64,000 nt of DNA from positions 1 through 64,000 of the forward strand of contig JANPZV010000008.1 in the NCBI GenBank assembly GCA_024707365.1, read 5' to 3'. Source of the DNA: Terricaulis sp. (GTDB taxonomy: Bacteria; Pseudomonadota; Alphaproteobacteria; Caulobacterales; Aquidulcibacteraceae). The notes under the pieces were generated by a model that ran no database searches, was not told the DNA's origin, and worked only from the letters and a program-made list of their open reading frames with translations. Shown one piece after another: positions 1 through 8,114 of the stretch. A program made the translations under genes and the position numbers. The first letter of the stretch is position 1. Every line of letters begins with the position of its first letter.

Positions 1-2
1 GG

Positions 3-38
3 GCGGGCGGGCGCTATCTGGCGCGGCTGCCGGCTTAA
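3..38 (+). CDS. C-terminal tail of an upstream gene, possibly a flavoprotein (partial)
   Basis: The first bases read as an open frame ending AGGRYLARLPA and a TAA stop, 14 bases before the next gene start. The tail resembles the end of the FAD enzyme at 8098-9498, which finishes VFGRYLGERLPIG. I infer that a related FAD-binding oxidoreductase lies just left of the window. Eleven residues are too few for a firm call. Confidence 0.3.
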   Translation, partial: AGGRYLARLPA

Positions 39-52
39 GGAAGGAAACAGCG

Positions 53-772
53 ATGACGCGAATTTGGGACAAATTCCTGACGGAACAGGACAAAGCGGTT
101 TACGCCAAAGCCGGCTACGGCAAGCGCGGCGGCTTCGGCACGCGGCCGGCGCTGTTCATCATCGATGTGCAGTATAATTTCTGCGGCGATGAGCCTGGGC
201 AACCCATCCTTGAAGGGATCGATCAATACCGCACCTATTGCGGCGAAGCCGGCTGGAAGGCCGTTCCGCATATTGAGCGGCTGATGCTGCTGGCGCGCGA
301 GAAGAACATTCCGATTTTCTACACCCAAAGCGAACGCCGCCCTGATCTGATCGATAGCGGCGTGCAAGTGGGCAAAAACCATCGCGGCGGCGAAAAAACC
401 GTGCTCGCCGGCACGCATGCGACGCAAACCGTCGCCCCGCTCGCGCCGCGCCCGGAGGACATGCTGATCGGCAAGCGCAAGCCTTCGGCCTTCTTCGGCA
501 CGCTGTTCATGAGCCACCTCAATTTTCTTGATGTGGACACGCTGATCATGACCGGCTGCACCAGCTCCGGCTGCCTGCGCGCCTCGAGCGTGGATGCGTA
601 CTCTTACAATTTCAAAGTCGTGATCCCGGAAGAAACCGCGTTCGATCGCTTTGAAGCGAGCCACGCGATCAATCTGTTCGATCTCAATTGCAAATATGCC
701 GACGTGATCCCGACCGATGACGTGGCGGCTTATCTCCAAGGGCTCGAGCCGCGCGCGAAGCCCGGCGGCTAA
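53..772 (+). CDS. Isochorismatase-family cysteine hydrolase (N-carbamoylsarcosine amidase-like)
   Basis: This 239-residue cytosolic protein has the isochorismatase-like hydrolase fold. The expected catalytic triad is visible: Asp38 in FIIDVQYNF, Lys141 in GKRKPSAF and Cys174 in CTSSGCLRAS. Members of this fold hydrolyse amide or carbamoyl C-N bonds (N-carbamoylsarcosine, maleamate, nicotinamide) or isochorismate. Length and the long N-terminal extension fit the N-carbamoylsarcosine/maleamate amidase branch better than nicotinamidase. The ATG follows a strong AAGGAAGG ribosome site at 39-46. It ends 2 bases before the COG0523 GTPase gene, so the two are probably cotranscribed. A second member of the family is at 15031-15717. 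In this catabolic setting an amide-hydrolysing step is likely; the exact substrate cannot be read from sequence. Confidence 0.8.
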   Translation: MTRIWDKFLTEQDKAVYAKAGYGKRGGFGTRPALFIIDVQYNFCGDEPGQPILEGIDQYRTYCGEAGWKAVPHIERLMLLAREKNIPIFYTQSERRPDLIDSGVQVGKNHRGGEKTVLAGTHATQTVAPLAPRPEDMLIGKRKPSAFFGTLFMSHLNFLDVDTLIMTGCTSSGCLRASSVDAYSYNFKVVIPEETAFDRFEASHAINLFDLNCKYADVIPTDDVAAYLQGLEPRAKPGG

Positions 773-774
773 GC

Positions 775-1776
775 ATGGCTGAAGCGCCCATCACCCCGGT
801 ATGGATACTGACAGGCTTCCTCGGCAGCGGGAAAACCACGCTGCTGTCGCGATTGATGCGGCATCCGGGCATGAGCGATACGGCTGTGATCGTGAACGAG
901 TTCGGCGAGGTGGGCCTCGATCATCGCCTGGTGGCGCAGAGCGCGGAAACCAACGTGCTGCTGCTCGATTCAGGCTGCCTTTGCTGCGCGATGGGCGATG
1001 ATCTGGCCGAAACGCTCACCGAGTTGTTTCACAAGCGCGCGCGCGGGGAGATCCCTGATTTTCGCCGCGTGGTGATTGAAACAACCGGGCTTGCCGATCC
1101 TGGGCCCATCATCGGCACGTTGCTGGCGGATCGGGTGATGACGAGCCGCTATCGCATCGCCGGCGTGATCGCCGTGGCCGACGGCGTGCTTGGCGCAGAT
1201 CAACTGCTGAAGCACCGCGAGGCGCAGCGCCAGACAGCGCTCGCGGATCGGATCATCATCAGCAAGCGCGATCAAATCACCGAAGCCGATGAGGCCGGAT
1301 TGCGTGCGCGCCTGAGCGCGGCGAACCCGCGCGCCGAGATCCTCAGCATTGCGCAAGGGGATGTGGCGCCGGAGGCGTTGCTCGCGCCACCGCAGGAGCG
1401 GCGCTGCGATGGCGTGGCGCACACGGCTGCGTGCGGCCATGACCATGCGCACGATCACGCCGAACACCGCCATAGCGAAGCGGTCGAGACTGTGTTCGCG
1501 CCATTTCCCAAGCCGATGGACTGGAGCGATTACGCGGCGATGGTGGCGTTCCTGCAGCGGCGCCTCGGCGCGGATTTGTGGCGCACCAAGGGCATTGTGC
1601 GGATCAAGGGCGAGCCTGAGCCGATGGTGATCCAAGGCGTGCAGCATCTCTTCGCGCCGCCCGCGCAATTGCCTGAGGCGAGCCAAGCGCGGTTTGGGAT
1701 CGTCTTGATTGGCGAGCGCCTCGGCGGGGCGGCTTTGATCGAAGCGCTCGCGCCGTTTGGCGCGGCGGCCGGCTAA
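775..1776 (+). CDS. CobW/COG0523-family GTP-binding metallochaperone
   Basis: A 333-residue G3E-family P-loop GTPase. The Walker A motif GFLGSGKT is at residues 14-21, the family metal-binding CxCC motif (GCLCC) is at 67-71, and a guanine-specificity motif SKRD lies near residue 163. A His-rich loop (HDHAHDHAEHRHSE) near residues 222-236 precedes the CobW C-terminal domain. COG0523 proteins deliver zinc, cobalt or iron to client enzymes. The gene starts 2 bases after the isochorismatase-fold hydrolase, which suggests a client among the cluster enzymes, though no classic client such as nitrile hydratase is visible. The Zur-like regulator at 50916 is distant. Family call is firm; metal and client are unknown. 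Confidence 0.88.
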   Translation: MAEAPITPVWILTGFLGSGKTTLLSRLMRHPGMSDTAVIVNEFGEVGLDHRLVAQSAETNVLLLDSGCLCCAMGDDLAETLTELFHKRARGEIPDFRRVVIETTGLADPGPIIGTLLADRVMTSRYRIAGVIAVADGVLGADQLLKHREAQRQTALADRIIISKRDQITEADEAGLRARLSAANPRAEILSIAQGDVAPEALLAPPQERRCDGVAHTAACGHDHAHDHAEHRHSEAVETVFAPFPKPMDWSDYAAMVAFLQRRLGADLWRTKGIVRIKGEPEPMVIQGVQHLFAPPAQLPEASQARFGIVLIGERLGGAALIEALAPFGAAAG

Positions 1777-3005
1777 GGCCTGGTGACTTCCAATTGCGCA
1801 GCAAGCGGCTTGCGGCGCGTGAAGGTCCAAAGGCTCATGCCCATGCAGATGAGGCAGCCGATGATAAACGCGCCCTGCAGCCCGATCAGCTCGCCGCCGA
1901 CGCCCATGAAGAACGCGCCAAGATCTGGCCCGCCGCGCGAGATGATGAACCAAAGGCTCATGATCCGCCCGCGCACTGAATCGTCCACGCTGGTTTGCAC
2001 CAGCGTTTGCGCCGAGGTGGCGAACACCGAGGTGCAAAAGCCAGCCGTGGCGAAAAGCGCGCAACCGGCCCAGAAGTGCGTCACCGTCACGAAAGCGATG
2101 ATGCAGACCGCGTAGGCGATCGCGCCGCCAATCATGAAATTGGTGAGGCCCTTCACGTCGCGGCCCGCCATCCAGAGCCCGCCGAGCAAGCTGCCGGCCG
2201 CAATCGATGAGGTGAGGAAGGCCACGCCCTCAACGCCGCGATTAAACACCTTGGCGACGATCGCCGGCAAAAAGTCCGAAATCGGCCGCGCGAACACGAC
2301 AACGAAGATCATCAGCACAAACAGCGTCAGCGCGCCTTGGTGCTGTTTGAGATAGCTGAAACTGCCGCCGACGTGCTGGAGAAAGCTGGCTTTCTCGGCA
2401 GGGGCGGCAGGGCGCATGACCTCCGGCGGCAGCTTTAGCGCGATGATCGCGGCGGCGAAGGCGAGATAGCTGAAGGCGTTGATCAAAAACGCCGGGCCAA
2501 CCCCGCCAATGGAGATCACAATGCCGGCCACCGCCGGGCCGATAAAGCGCGCGCTGTTGAACACCATGGAGCCGAAGCTCACCGCCGGCCCGATCATTTT
2601 GGGGCCGACGAGATTCGGGATCAGCGCCATGCGCGCCGGCTGCGAAAGCGCGACGAAAATCGCCACCAGCACTTTGAAGATGATCAGCAGCCAGATGTTC
2701 AGCAGGTTGAACGAGAACAACACAAACAGCGTCATCGACAGCAGAAAGCACATTATCTGCGTCATGATGGTCAGGCGCAGGCGATCGATGCGATCGGCGA
2801 GAACGCCGCCGATCAGCCCGGCAAACAGCGTGGGCGCAAGCCCAACCGTGCCCAGCACGCCCAGCCAGAAGGCCGAGCGCGTCAATTCCCACGCAAACCA
2901 GGCGAAGGCGATGCCGTGAATCCAAGTGCCCGTCAGCGAGATCGCGTTGCCGGCGGAATAGATGGCGTAATTTCTGTTCGACAGAAGCGCGCGGAGCGCC
3001 GCCAG
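1773..3005 (-). CDS. Major facilitator superfamily transporter
   Basis: A polytopic membrane protein with about 12 hydrophobic segments, typical of the MFS_3/enterobactin-exporter-like group. The first standard start in frame is TTG at 2885, but the frame upstream of it clearly encodes the beginning of the family: it reads through NRNYAIYSAGNAISLTG to the GTWIHGIAFAW stretch. The true start therefore lies near 3005-3011, where only CTG codons are found in frame, so either the start is non-standard or a base is missing. The gene directly follows and slightly overlaps the Rieske oxygenase gene, as the last member of a leftward operon. A role in uptake or export of the pathway substrate is inferred from position only. 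Its 3' end overlaps the stop of the GTPase gene, tail to tail. Confidence 0.8.
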   Translation of the reverse strand: MAALRALLSNRNYAIYSAGNAISLTGTWIHGIAFAWFAWELTRSAFWLGVLGTVGLAPTLFAGLIGGVLADRIDRLRLTIMTQIMCFLLSMTLFVLFSFNLLNIWLLIIFKVLVAIFVALSQPARMALIPNLVGPKMIGPAVSFGSMVFNSARFIGPAVAGIVISIGGVGPAFLINAFSYLAFAAAIIALKLPPEVMRPAAPAEKASFLQHVGGSFSYLKQHQGALTLFVLMIFVVVFARPISDFLPAIVAKVFNRGVEGVAFLTSSIAAGSLLGGLWMAGRDVKGLTNFMIGGAIAYAVCIIAFVTVTHFWAGCALFATAGFCTSVFATSAQTLVQTSVDDSVRGRIMSLWFIISRGGPDLGAFFMGVGGELIGLQGAFIIGCLICMGMSLWTFTRRKPLAAQLEVTRP

Positions 3006-3013
3006 TCGCAGAT

Positions 3014-4155
3014 CTATTCCCCGCCAGCGCGCGGCTTGGTGGTCGGCACGGGCCGGTGCACCCAGCCTTTCGGATCAAGGCGCCGTTCCGGCGAAGGGAT
3101 GACGTACACTTCGTGATCGGCGTCGCGATCCACGATTTGAGAGTCAATTTCCCAGCCGGCGTCGATGCGGCGCTGGATGATCTGCCGGAATGCGCCTTCA
3201 AGCTGATCGGCTTCGGTCAGCAATTCCTGGCCGGGGCGGCGCGGCGGCAGCTTCGGCAGCACGGTTTGCACGATCGCCACATCCTCGCGCACCGCTTGGC
3301 GGCGGCCTTCCAGCCGCTCGATATCGGCTTCGGGGGTGAAATCGTAATCGCGCACCTGCGTGGTGAAGGTGCGGGTATTGTAGCGATCGATCGGCGTGCG
3401 GTGCGAAAGCGTGCGCTGGCGCAGGCCGTCCGAGCGGTCGATCACGATGCGGTGGGTGATGCCGGTAAAGCAGAAGGCGGTGGTGGCGCGCGTCTTGCCG
3501 CGCACTTCCGCGGTCAATTCGCGCATGCGCCCGGTTTTCTGCGACCGATCCGGCGGCGTGCGCTCGCGCGTGGTGCTGGCGGTCCATTCATCGGGCTTTT
3601 CGATCGGCACGATGTGCACCTTCGGGTCGCGCTTGCTGCCGAAGGAGGAGTGAACAAAGCTCGGGTGCGCGCCATCGATGGAGTTTTCTTCCGAGCGCGC
3701 CCAGTTCGCCGGGGCTTCGTATTGCATCGGAATGCGGCGCCAGTTTTCTTCGTCGAAATATTCCGGGAACCGGAATCGTCGAGGAAGGGCGGGCGCTCTT
3801 CTTCCGGCGCATCGCCAAGAAACACCCAAACCCAGCCAAATTTTTCCCGCGTGGGATAAGAATCAACCCGCGCGCGCTTGGGCGGGGTGACGTCCTTGCC
3901 GAGCGCGGGGATATAGGTGCATTGGCCTTGGAGGTTGAACTCCCAGCCGTGATAGGGGCAGGCGATGCAATTTTCTTTCACCTTGCCGGCGGAAAGCGCG
4001 GCGCCGCGGTGGCAGCACACATCGCTGAGGCACACGGCGTTGCCGTCCGTATCGCGGAACAGCACAAAGTTCGCGCCCAGCATCCGCACCTGCTTGGGCT
4101 CGCCGGGCTTCAGATCGGTGGCCGAGATCGCCACATACCAATTGTTCAAGATCAT
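3014..4155 (-). CDS. Rieske [2Fe-2S] aromatic ring-hydroxylating/demethylating oxygenase alpha subunit (one frameshift)
   Basis: The N-terminal part carries the Rieske cluster ligands Cys-x-His and Cys-x2-His (CCHRGAA and CPYHGW), followed by a catalytic domain with the mononuclear iron motif in NSIDGAHPSFVH. This is the terminal oxygenase of a multicomponent system of the vanillate demethylase/dicamba monooxygenase kind, and needs a ferredoxin such as that at 14690. The reading frame shifts near 3775: FLDDSG in the first frame continues as FPEYFDEENW in the next, and adding one base in the GG run restores it. Start ATG at 4155 overlaps the preceding stop as ATGA, so translation is coupled to the 118-residue gene. 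Substrate unknown; ring hydroxylation or O/N-demethylation are both possible. Confidence 0.82.
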
Positions 4156-4508
4156 TGTTCTGGCCCGTTTGAGACTTCTTCGACGAATGCTTTGTACGCA
4201 TCATCCCGCGCGGTCGACGGGAATGTATCATGCATGACGCGTAAAATTCTGCGGATGTAGGCTTTTCGCCACGCCTCCCGCGTGGCGCTCACGGCGGCGG
4301 GGGCGCTGTAAGCCTCAACCTCCTCGGCTGTAAACAGGTTCCGCTCGGCGGCGAGTTGCTCGATCGTGTCGAGCCGCTCGCGCAGCACCGCAAGCTCGCC
4401 CGCCACAGCCATCACGATCGCGAGCACGCGCTCGGCGTGCGGCTCATTTAAATTGTCGGGCACGGCGCCGGCGGCGGGTGCGCGGGCGTGGGGGCGCTCG
4501 GTGCTCAT
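4152..4508 (-). CDS. Uncharacterised 118-residue helical protein between methyltransferase and Rieske oxygenase
   Basis: No family recognised. The protein is predicted mostly helical and charged, with a disordered Ala/Pro N-terminus, a central segment rich in Leu and Glu (LAVLRERLDTIEQLAAE, possible coiled coil), and a basic stretch REAWRKAYIRRILR near the C-terminus. It has no cysteines, no signal peptide and no membrane segment. Both ends overlap their neighbours by ATGA: its ATG overlaps the methyltransferase stop, and its stop overlaps the Rieske start. Such tight coupling suggests a fixed stoichiometric partner of one of them, perhaps an assembly or small accessory subunit of the oxygenase. 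That role is inference. Confidence 0.65.
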   Translation of the reverse strand: MSTERPHARAPAAGAVPDNLNEPHAERVLAIVMAVAGELAVLRERLDTIEQLAAERNLFTAEEVEAYSAPAAVSATREAWRKAYIRRILRVMHDTFPSTARDDAYKAFVEEVSNGPEQ

Positions 4509-5635
4509 GCTTCGCCTTTCAGGGCAGAGAGCGCCCAATAACGCGCCTTGCCGCTCGGCGTGGGCGCCAGTTCCTCGCGCACGCTGTTGTGAGAGAAGCC
4601 GGCCTGCCGCGCCGCCTCGGGCACGTCCATGTCAAACAGGAACGCGCCCCAGAACGGCTCATTGTTGTTGAGCGTATCCCAATCGGCAATGAATTGATCG
4701 AACGGGCCAGTGCAGGTGAGGCGGCGCGAAACGTCAAGGTGCAGCGTGCGCCCGCCCGGCGCCAGTAGCCGCTGCGCTTCTTTCAGGATCGCCTCCACGC
4801 CGCTGCGCGAGGTTTCGTGGAACAGGATGTGGCTGACAACGAGATCGAAATATCCATCCGGGAAATTGGTGCTTTCCGCGTTTTGCTGCGAAAAATGCAC
4901 TTTCCGCCCGACTGCTTCGGCGCGCCCATGCGCATAGCGCAAGGCTGGCGCGGAAAGATCGATCGCGTAAACCTCCGCCTCGGGGAAGGCGTCCACATAA
5001 GGCAGCGTGTTCATCCCGGCCGTGCAGCCAAGATCCAAAATGCGGCGCGGTTTGAAATCGGGCCAATGGGTTTTGATGAATTTCACCCCGGTTTGCCCGC
5101 GCGTATCGTTCATCGAGCCGCGCTGGCCGCGCCCGAAAATGTATGAGCCGATGTCGTAGCGCGCGCCCACGGCGATATCGTCATCGCCATTGTCGCTGAA
5201 ATAGCCGCCCGGAATGCAGTGGATGTCCACCACCGAAATGTAGCGCGGCGGCGTGATGGAGGCGTCCAGCGCCAGCGTGCCGTGCTTTTGCGGCGCGCTC
5301 ACAAGGCGCTGATAATTCGCCTGCAGGCGCGGCAGTTGCCGCTCAACGCACTCGGCGGTTGAGTCGACGTAGAGATCTTGCTGGATGCGGCCAAGCGCGC
5401 TCCAAAGCTGGTAGGAAGGGTCGTTCTCAAGCGCCCGCGCGGCGTCATGCCGATGCTTGTGGCTGCGGCCGGTCGCGGCCTCGTCTGCGGGGCGGGCGCG
5501 TTTTTCGTAGCTTTCCCGCACCCCTTTGATCAGTTCGTCCTGAAGGACGATTTTGAGGTCGATCAAAAAGCTGTGGCGGGCGCGCTCGTCGCTGTTTTGC
5601 AGGGGCAGGAGTTCGTGCGCGGCCATCCCCAACAT
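4505..5635 (-). CDS. Class I SAM-dependent methyltransferase with long N-terminal domain
   Basis: The C-terminal half is a Rossmann-type methyltransferase: the SAM-binding motif I is ILDLGCTAGMNT near residue 197, with an acidic strand-2 end in YAIDLS and a post-motif LLAPGGR. The N-terminal ~180 residues are helical and not recognised. Alternative starts are at 5635 and ATG 5626. The gene begins the leftward operon methyltransferase, 118-residue protein, Rieske oxygenase, MFS. Operator-like site A lies in its upstream region at 5660-5678. It could methylate the substrate or a pathway intermediate; the neighbouring Rieske enzyme could be the matching demethylase or act on another position. 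Methyl acceptor unknown. Confidence 0.75.
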   Translation of the reverse strand: MLGMAAHELLPLQNSDERARHSFLIDLKIVLQDELIKGVRESYEKRARPADEAATGRSHKHRHDAARALENDPSYQLWSALGRIQQDLYVDSTAECVERQLPRLQANYQRLVSAPQKHGTLALDASITPPRYISVVDIHCIPGGYFSDNGDDDIAVGARYDIGSYIFGRGQRGSMNDTRGQTGVKFIKTHWPDFKPRRILDLGCTAGMNTLPYVDAFPEAEVYAIDLSAPALRYAHGRAEAVGRKVHFSQQNAESTNFPDGYFDLVVSHILFHETSRSGVEAILKEAQRLLAPGGRTLHLDVSRRLTCTGPFDQFIADWDTLNNNEPFWGAFLFDMDVPEAARQAGFSHNSVREELAPTPSGKARYWALSALKGEA

Positions 5636-5658
5636 CAGCTTACTTTCTCCTGTTGATA

Positions 5659-5678
5659 TGAAGTCATGATAACAGTAT
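5659..5678 (+). promoter_or_regulatory. Operator-like site A (shared cluster motif)
   Basis: GAAGTCATGATAACAGTAT matches the motif repeated at four other positions in divergent regions of this cluster. It lies between the leftward methyltransferase operon and the rightward beta-propeller operon, 24-50 bases upstream of the methyltransferase start. The core GTCATGAT is one base from the perfect palindrome GTCATGAC. Confidence 0.5.
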
Positions 5679-5727
5679 CCCTTGGTATCCGCAAGGTTGG
5701 CCGCAGCGGCGATGGAGAGGCGAGATT

Positions 5728-6657
5728 ATGGGGCAGGATCAGACGAAGATCGCGTTCGAGGCAGGCGGGGGCGCCCCGGTGGCCGAGGGGGACATTTTCG
5801 TCATCGGCAATGACACCATCCAGCCTGCGGACATGCGCGCCGGCCTGCGCGGCCATGGCCGGGTGCTGCATTGCGACGCCAATCTGAAGGTCAAAGGCGC
5901 GCTGCGCACCACCGAATTTGGCCTCCTGATCGGCCTCGCCATTTCGCCGGAAGGGCAGCTTTTTGTCTCCTGCCCGCAGAATTCGTCTTTGGGGGCTTTC
6001 ACGGTCGCTGGCGCGCCGGCTGACGTGAAATTCCCGCCGCGCCGCCGCTACGGCAATCTCGGCTTTGACAAAACCGGCCGCGCGCTTGTCGGCATCCATT
6101 CCGCGCATGGCGAGCAATTTGCGCCGGACGGCAATGGCGATGGCAAGCTGGTGCGCTTTGATCCCAAGAGCGGGGCGTTTGAATTCTTCGATGTCGAGAT
6201 CGATGGCGGCCGCGGCGGCAAACATTATGTGAGCAATTTCGCGCTCGCCCCCGATGGCGAGACGATCTTCTACGTCTCCGAGGCCGGCCGGCGCGTGCTG
6301 CGCTATCACATGGGCGAGCGCCGCCAGCTGCCTGATTTTCTCTTCATCCCGGAAGAAGAGGGCGGCACTTACGGGCTCGATGTCGCCGCCGATGGCCGCG
6401 TCATCATGGCCAAAGGCATTGGCGCGGCGATCTATAGCCCCGAAGGCAAATTGATCCGCAGCTATGAGGTCAGCAGCGATAAAGGCTGGACGCGCACGCA
6501 GCTCCGCCGTGATGAAAGCCAATTCTTTATCAGCAATTTCCTCGATGGCGTGATCGAGGTGCGCGATGTTGAAACCGGCGCGCTGATTAATCGCTTGGAC
6601 ATCGGCCTCAAAGGCGCGCTCACCAGCGTCGCCGAATATCCGCTTGGGCTCGCCTAA
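5728..6657 (+). CDS. SMP-30/NHL-type beta-propeller protein
   Basis: A 309-residue cytosolic protein without signal peptide. Repeated blade-like stretches (LIGLAISPEGQLFVSCPQ, YGNLGFDKTGRALVGIH, FALAPDGETIFYVSEAGRRVLRY, YGLDVAADGRVIMAKG) identify a six-bladed propeller of the gluconolactonase/SMP-30/strictosidine-synthase-like superfamily. Several relatives are lactonases that open lactones made by upstream oxidations; others have no known activity. Metal ligands cannot be assigned confidently. The stop overlaps the start of the aldehyde dehydrogenase gene by one base (TAATG), so the genes are coupled. The upstream region carries operator-like site A. Confidence 0.65.
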   Translation: MGQDQTKIAFEAGGGAPVAEGDIFVIGNDTIQPADMRAGLRGHGRVLHCDANLKVKGALRTTEFGLLIGLAISPEGQLFVSCPQNSSLGAFTVAGAPADVKFPPRRRYGNLGFDKTGRALVGIHSAHGEQFAPDGNGDGKLVRFDPKSGAFEFFDVEIDGGRGGKHYVSNFALAPDGETIFYVSEAGRRVLRYHMGERRQLPDFLFIPEEEGGTYGLDVAADGRVIMAKGIGAAIYSPEGKLIRSYEVSSDKGWTRTQLRRDESQFFISNFLDGVIEVRDVETGALINRLDIGLKGALTSVAEYPLGLA

Positions 6658-8114
6658 TGGGGCGGCTCCTCAAGATTCGCAACCCGCGAACGGGCGTGAA
6701 CGATTACGAGATCGAAGCCCAAGACGCCGCTGATGTCGCCACAACCGCCGCGCGTTTGCGCGCCAATCAGCGCCAATGGCGTGATGGCGGGCTTGCGTAT
6801 CGCGCTGAAATCCTTCGCCGCTGGGCCGATGCGGCGGATGCGCGCGGCGATGCGATCGCAGAGGCGCTGATCCTCGATACTGGCCGGGCCACGCTTTCCC
6901 GCTCCGAAGCGCATGGCGTGGGCGCCAAGATCCGCCGCTGGTGCAATGATGCGCCGGCGCTGATGGAAACGCGCGAAAGCACCTCCAAGATCGCGCCGGC
7001 TGTCGCCTTCCGCCAGCAGCTGGTGCCGTACGATCTCGTCGGCGTGATCAGCCCGTGGAATTTTCCGCTGAGCCTTGCGCTGATTGACGCGCTGCCCGCG
7101 CTCGTCGCCGGCTGCGCGGTGATGATCAAGCCAAGCGAGGTCACGCCGCGTTTCATGGCGCCGCTTGCGGAGTCAATTGCCGCCGTGCCCGAGCTTGCAG
7201 GCGTGCTCGCGCTTATTCCCGGCGATGGCGCGACGGGCGCGGCAGTGATCAGCGAAGCGGATATGGTCTGCTTCACCGGCTCGGTGCCGACGGGGCGCAA
7301 AGTGGCTGAAGCCGCGGCCAAACGCTTCATCCCCGCCTTCCTCGAACTGGGCGGCAAAGATCCGGCGATCGTGCTGAGCGGCGCAGATCTTGAGCGCGCG
7401 GCGGATGCGATCCTGCGCCAAGGCCTCGTCAATTCCGGCCAGGTTTGCCTTTCGCTTGAGCGCGTCTATGCGCAGGCGGATATTTTCGAGGCGTTTGTCG
7501 ACATCCTGATCGAGAAGGCGCGGGCGATCACGCCGAACCTTGAGTCGCTCGAAGCAGGGCATCTTGGTCCGATCATTTCCGCCCCGCAGGCCGATATCAT
7601 CGAAGCGCAATTGCGCGATGCTTACGCCAAAGGCGCAATTGCGCGTTTGGGCGGGGAAATCATCCGCAAAGGCGGCAATTGGCTGGGGCCGACCATTCTC
7701 ACCAATGTTGATCACGGCATGGAGATCATGCGTGAGGAAACCTTCGGGCCTGTGATCCCCGTCATGCCGTTCAAGGATGAGGACGAAGCGGTCGTGCTTG
7801 CGAACGACACCGTGTTCGGGCTTTCGGCCGCCGTTTTTGCAAAAGATACCGCCGCCGCGCTGGCGGTGGCGTCGCGCATCGATGCGGGCGGGGTTAGCGT
7901 CAATGACGCGGGTCTGCAATCGATGACGACGGAAGCTGAGAAAAACAGCTTCAAATATTCCGGCCTCGGCGGCTCGCGCATGGGCGGCGCCGGGCTTATG
8001 CGCTTCTTCCGCAAGAAGGCGCTGATGATTCAAAACGGCGCGCCGCGCACCATGAGTGCGTTCGCGGAGCGCCCGGTTCAAGCAGGGGGCCAAACGCATG
8101 ACGAAAATCTATGA
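6657..8114 (+). CDS. NAD(P)-dependent aldehyde dehydrogenase
   Basis: A 485-residue ALDH-superfamily enzyme of normal length. It shows the SPWNFPLSL segment, the cofactor-binding motif FTGSVPTGRKVA, the general-base Glu in LELGGKDP, and the catalytic Cys in NSGQVCLS. It oxidises an aldehyde to a carboxylate with NAD(P)+. Its ATG at 6657 shares one base with the TAA of the propeller gene, and its 3' end overlaps the following FAD enzyme by 17 bases, so the three genes form one translationally coupled operon. It resembles coniferyl/aromatic aldehyde dehydrogenases in sequence style, but the substrate is not determined. A paralogue is at 21357-22819. Confidence 0.88.
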   Translation: MGRLLKIRNPRTGVNDYEIEAQDAADVATTAARLRANQRQWRDGGLAYRAEILRRWADAADARGDAIAEALILDTGRATLSRSEAHGVGAKIRRWCNDAPALMETRESTSKIAPAVAFRQQLVPYDLVGVISPWNFPLSLALIDALPALVAGCAVMIKPSEVTPRFMAPLAESIAAVPELAGVLALIPGDGATGAAVISEADMVCFTGSVPTGRKVAEAAAKRFIPAFLELGGKDPAIVLSGADLERAADAILRQGLVNSGQVCLSLERVYAQADIFEAFVDILIEKARAITPNLESLEAGHLGPIISAPQADIIEAQLRDAYAKGAIARLGGEIIRKGGNWLGPTILTNVDHGMEIMREETFGPVIPVMPFKDEDEAVVLANDTVFGLSAAVFAKDTAAALAVASRIDAGGVSVNDAGLQSMTTEAEKNSFKYSGLGGSRMGGAGLMRFFRKKALMIQNGAPRTMSAFAERPVQAGGQTHDENL

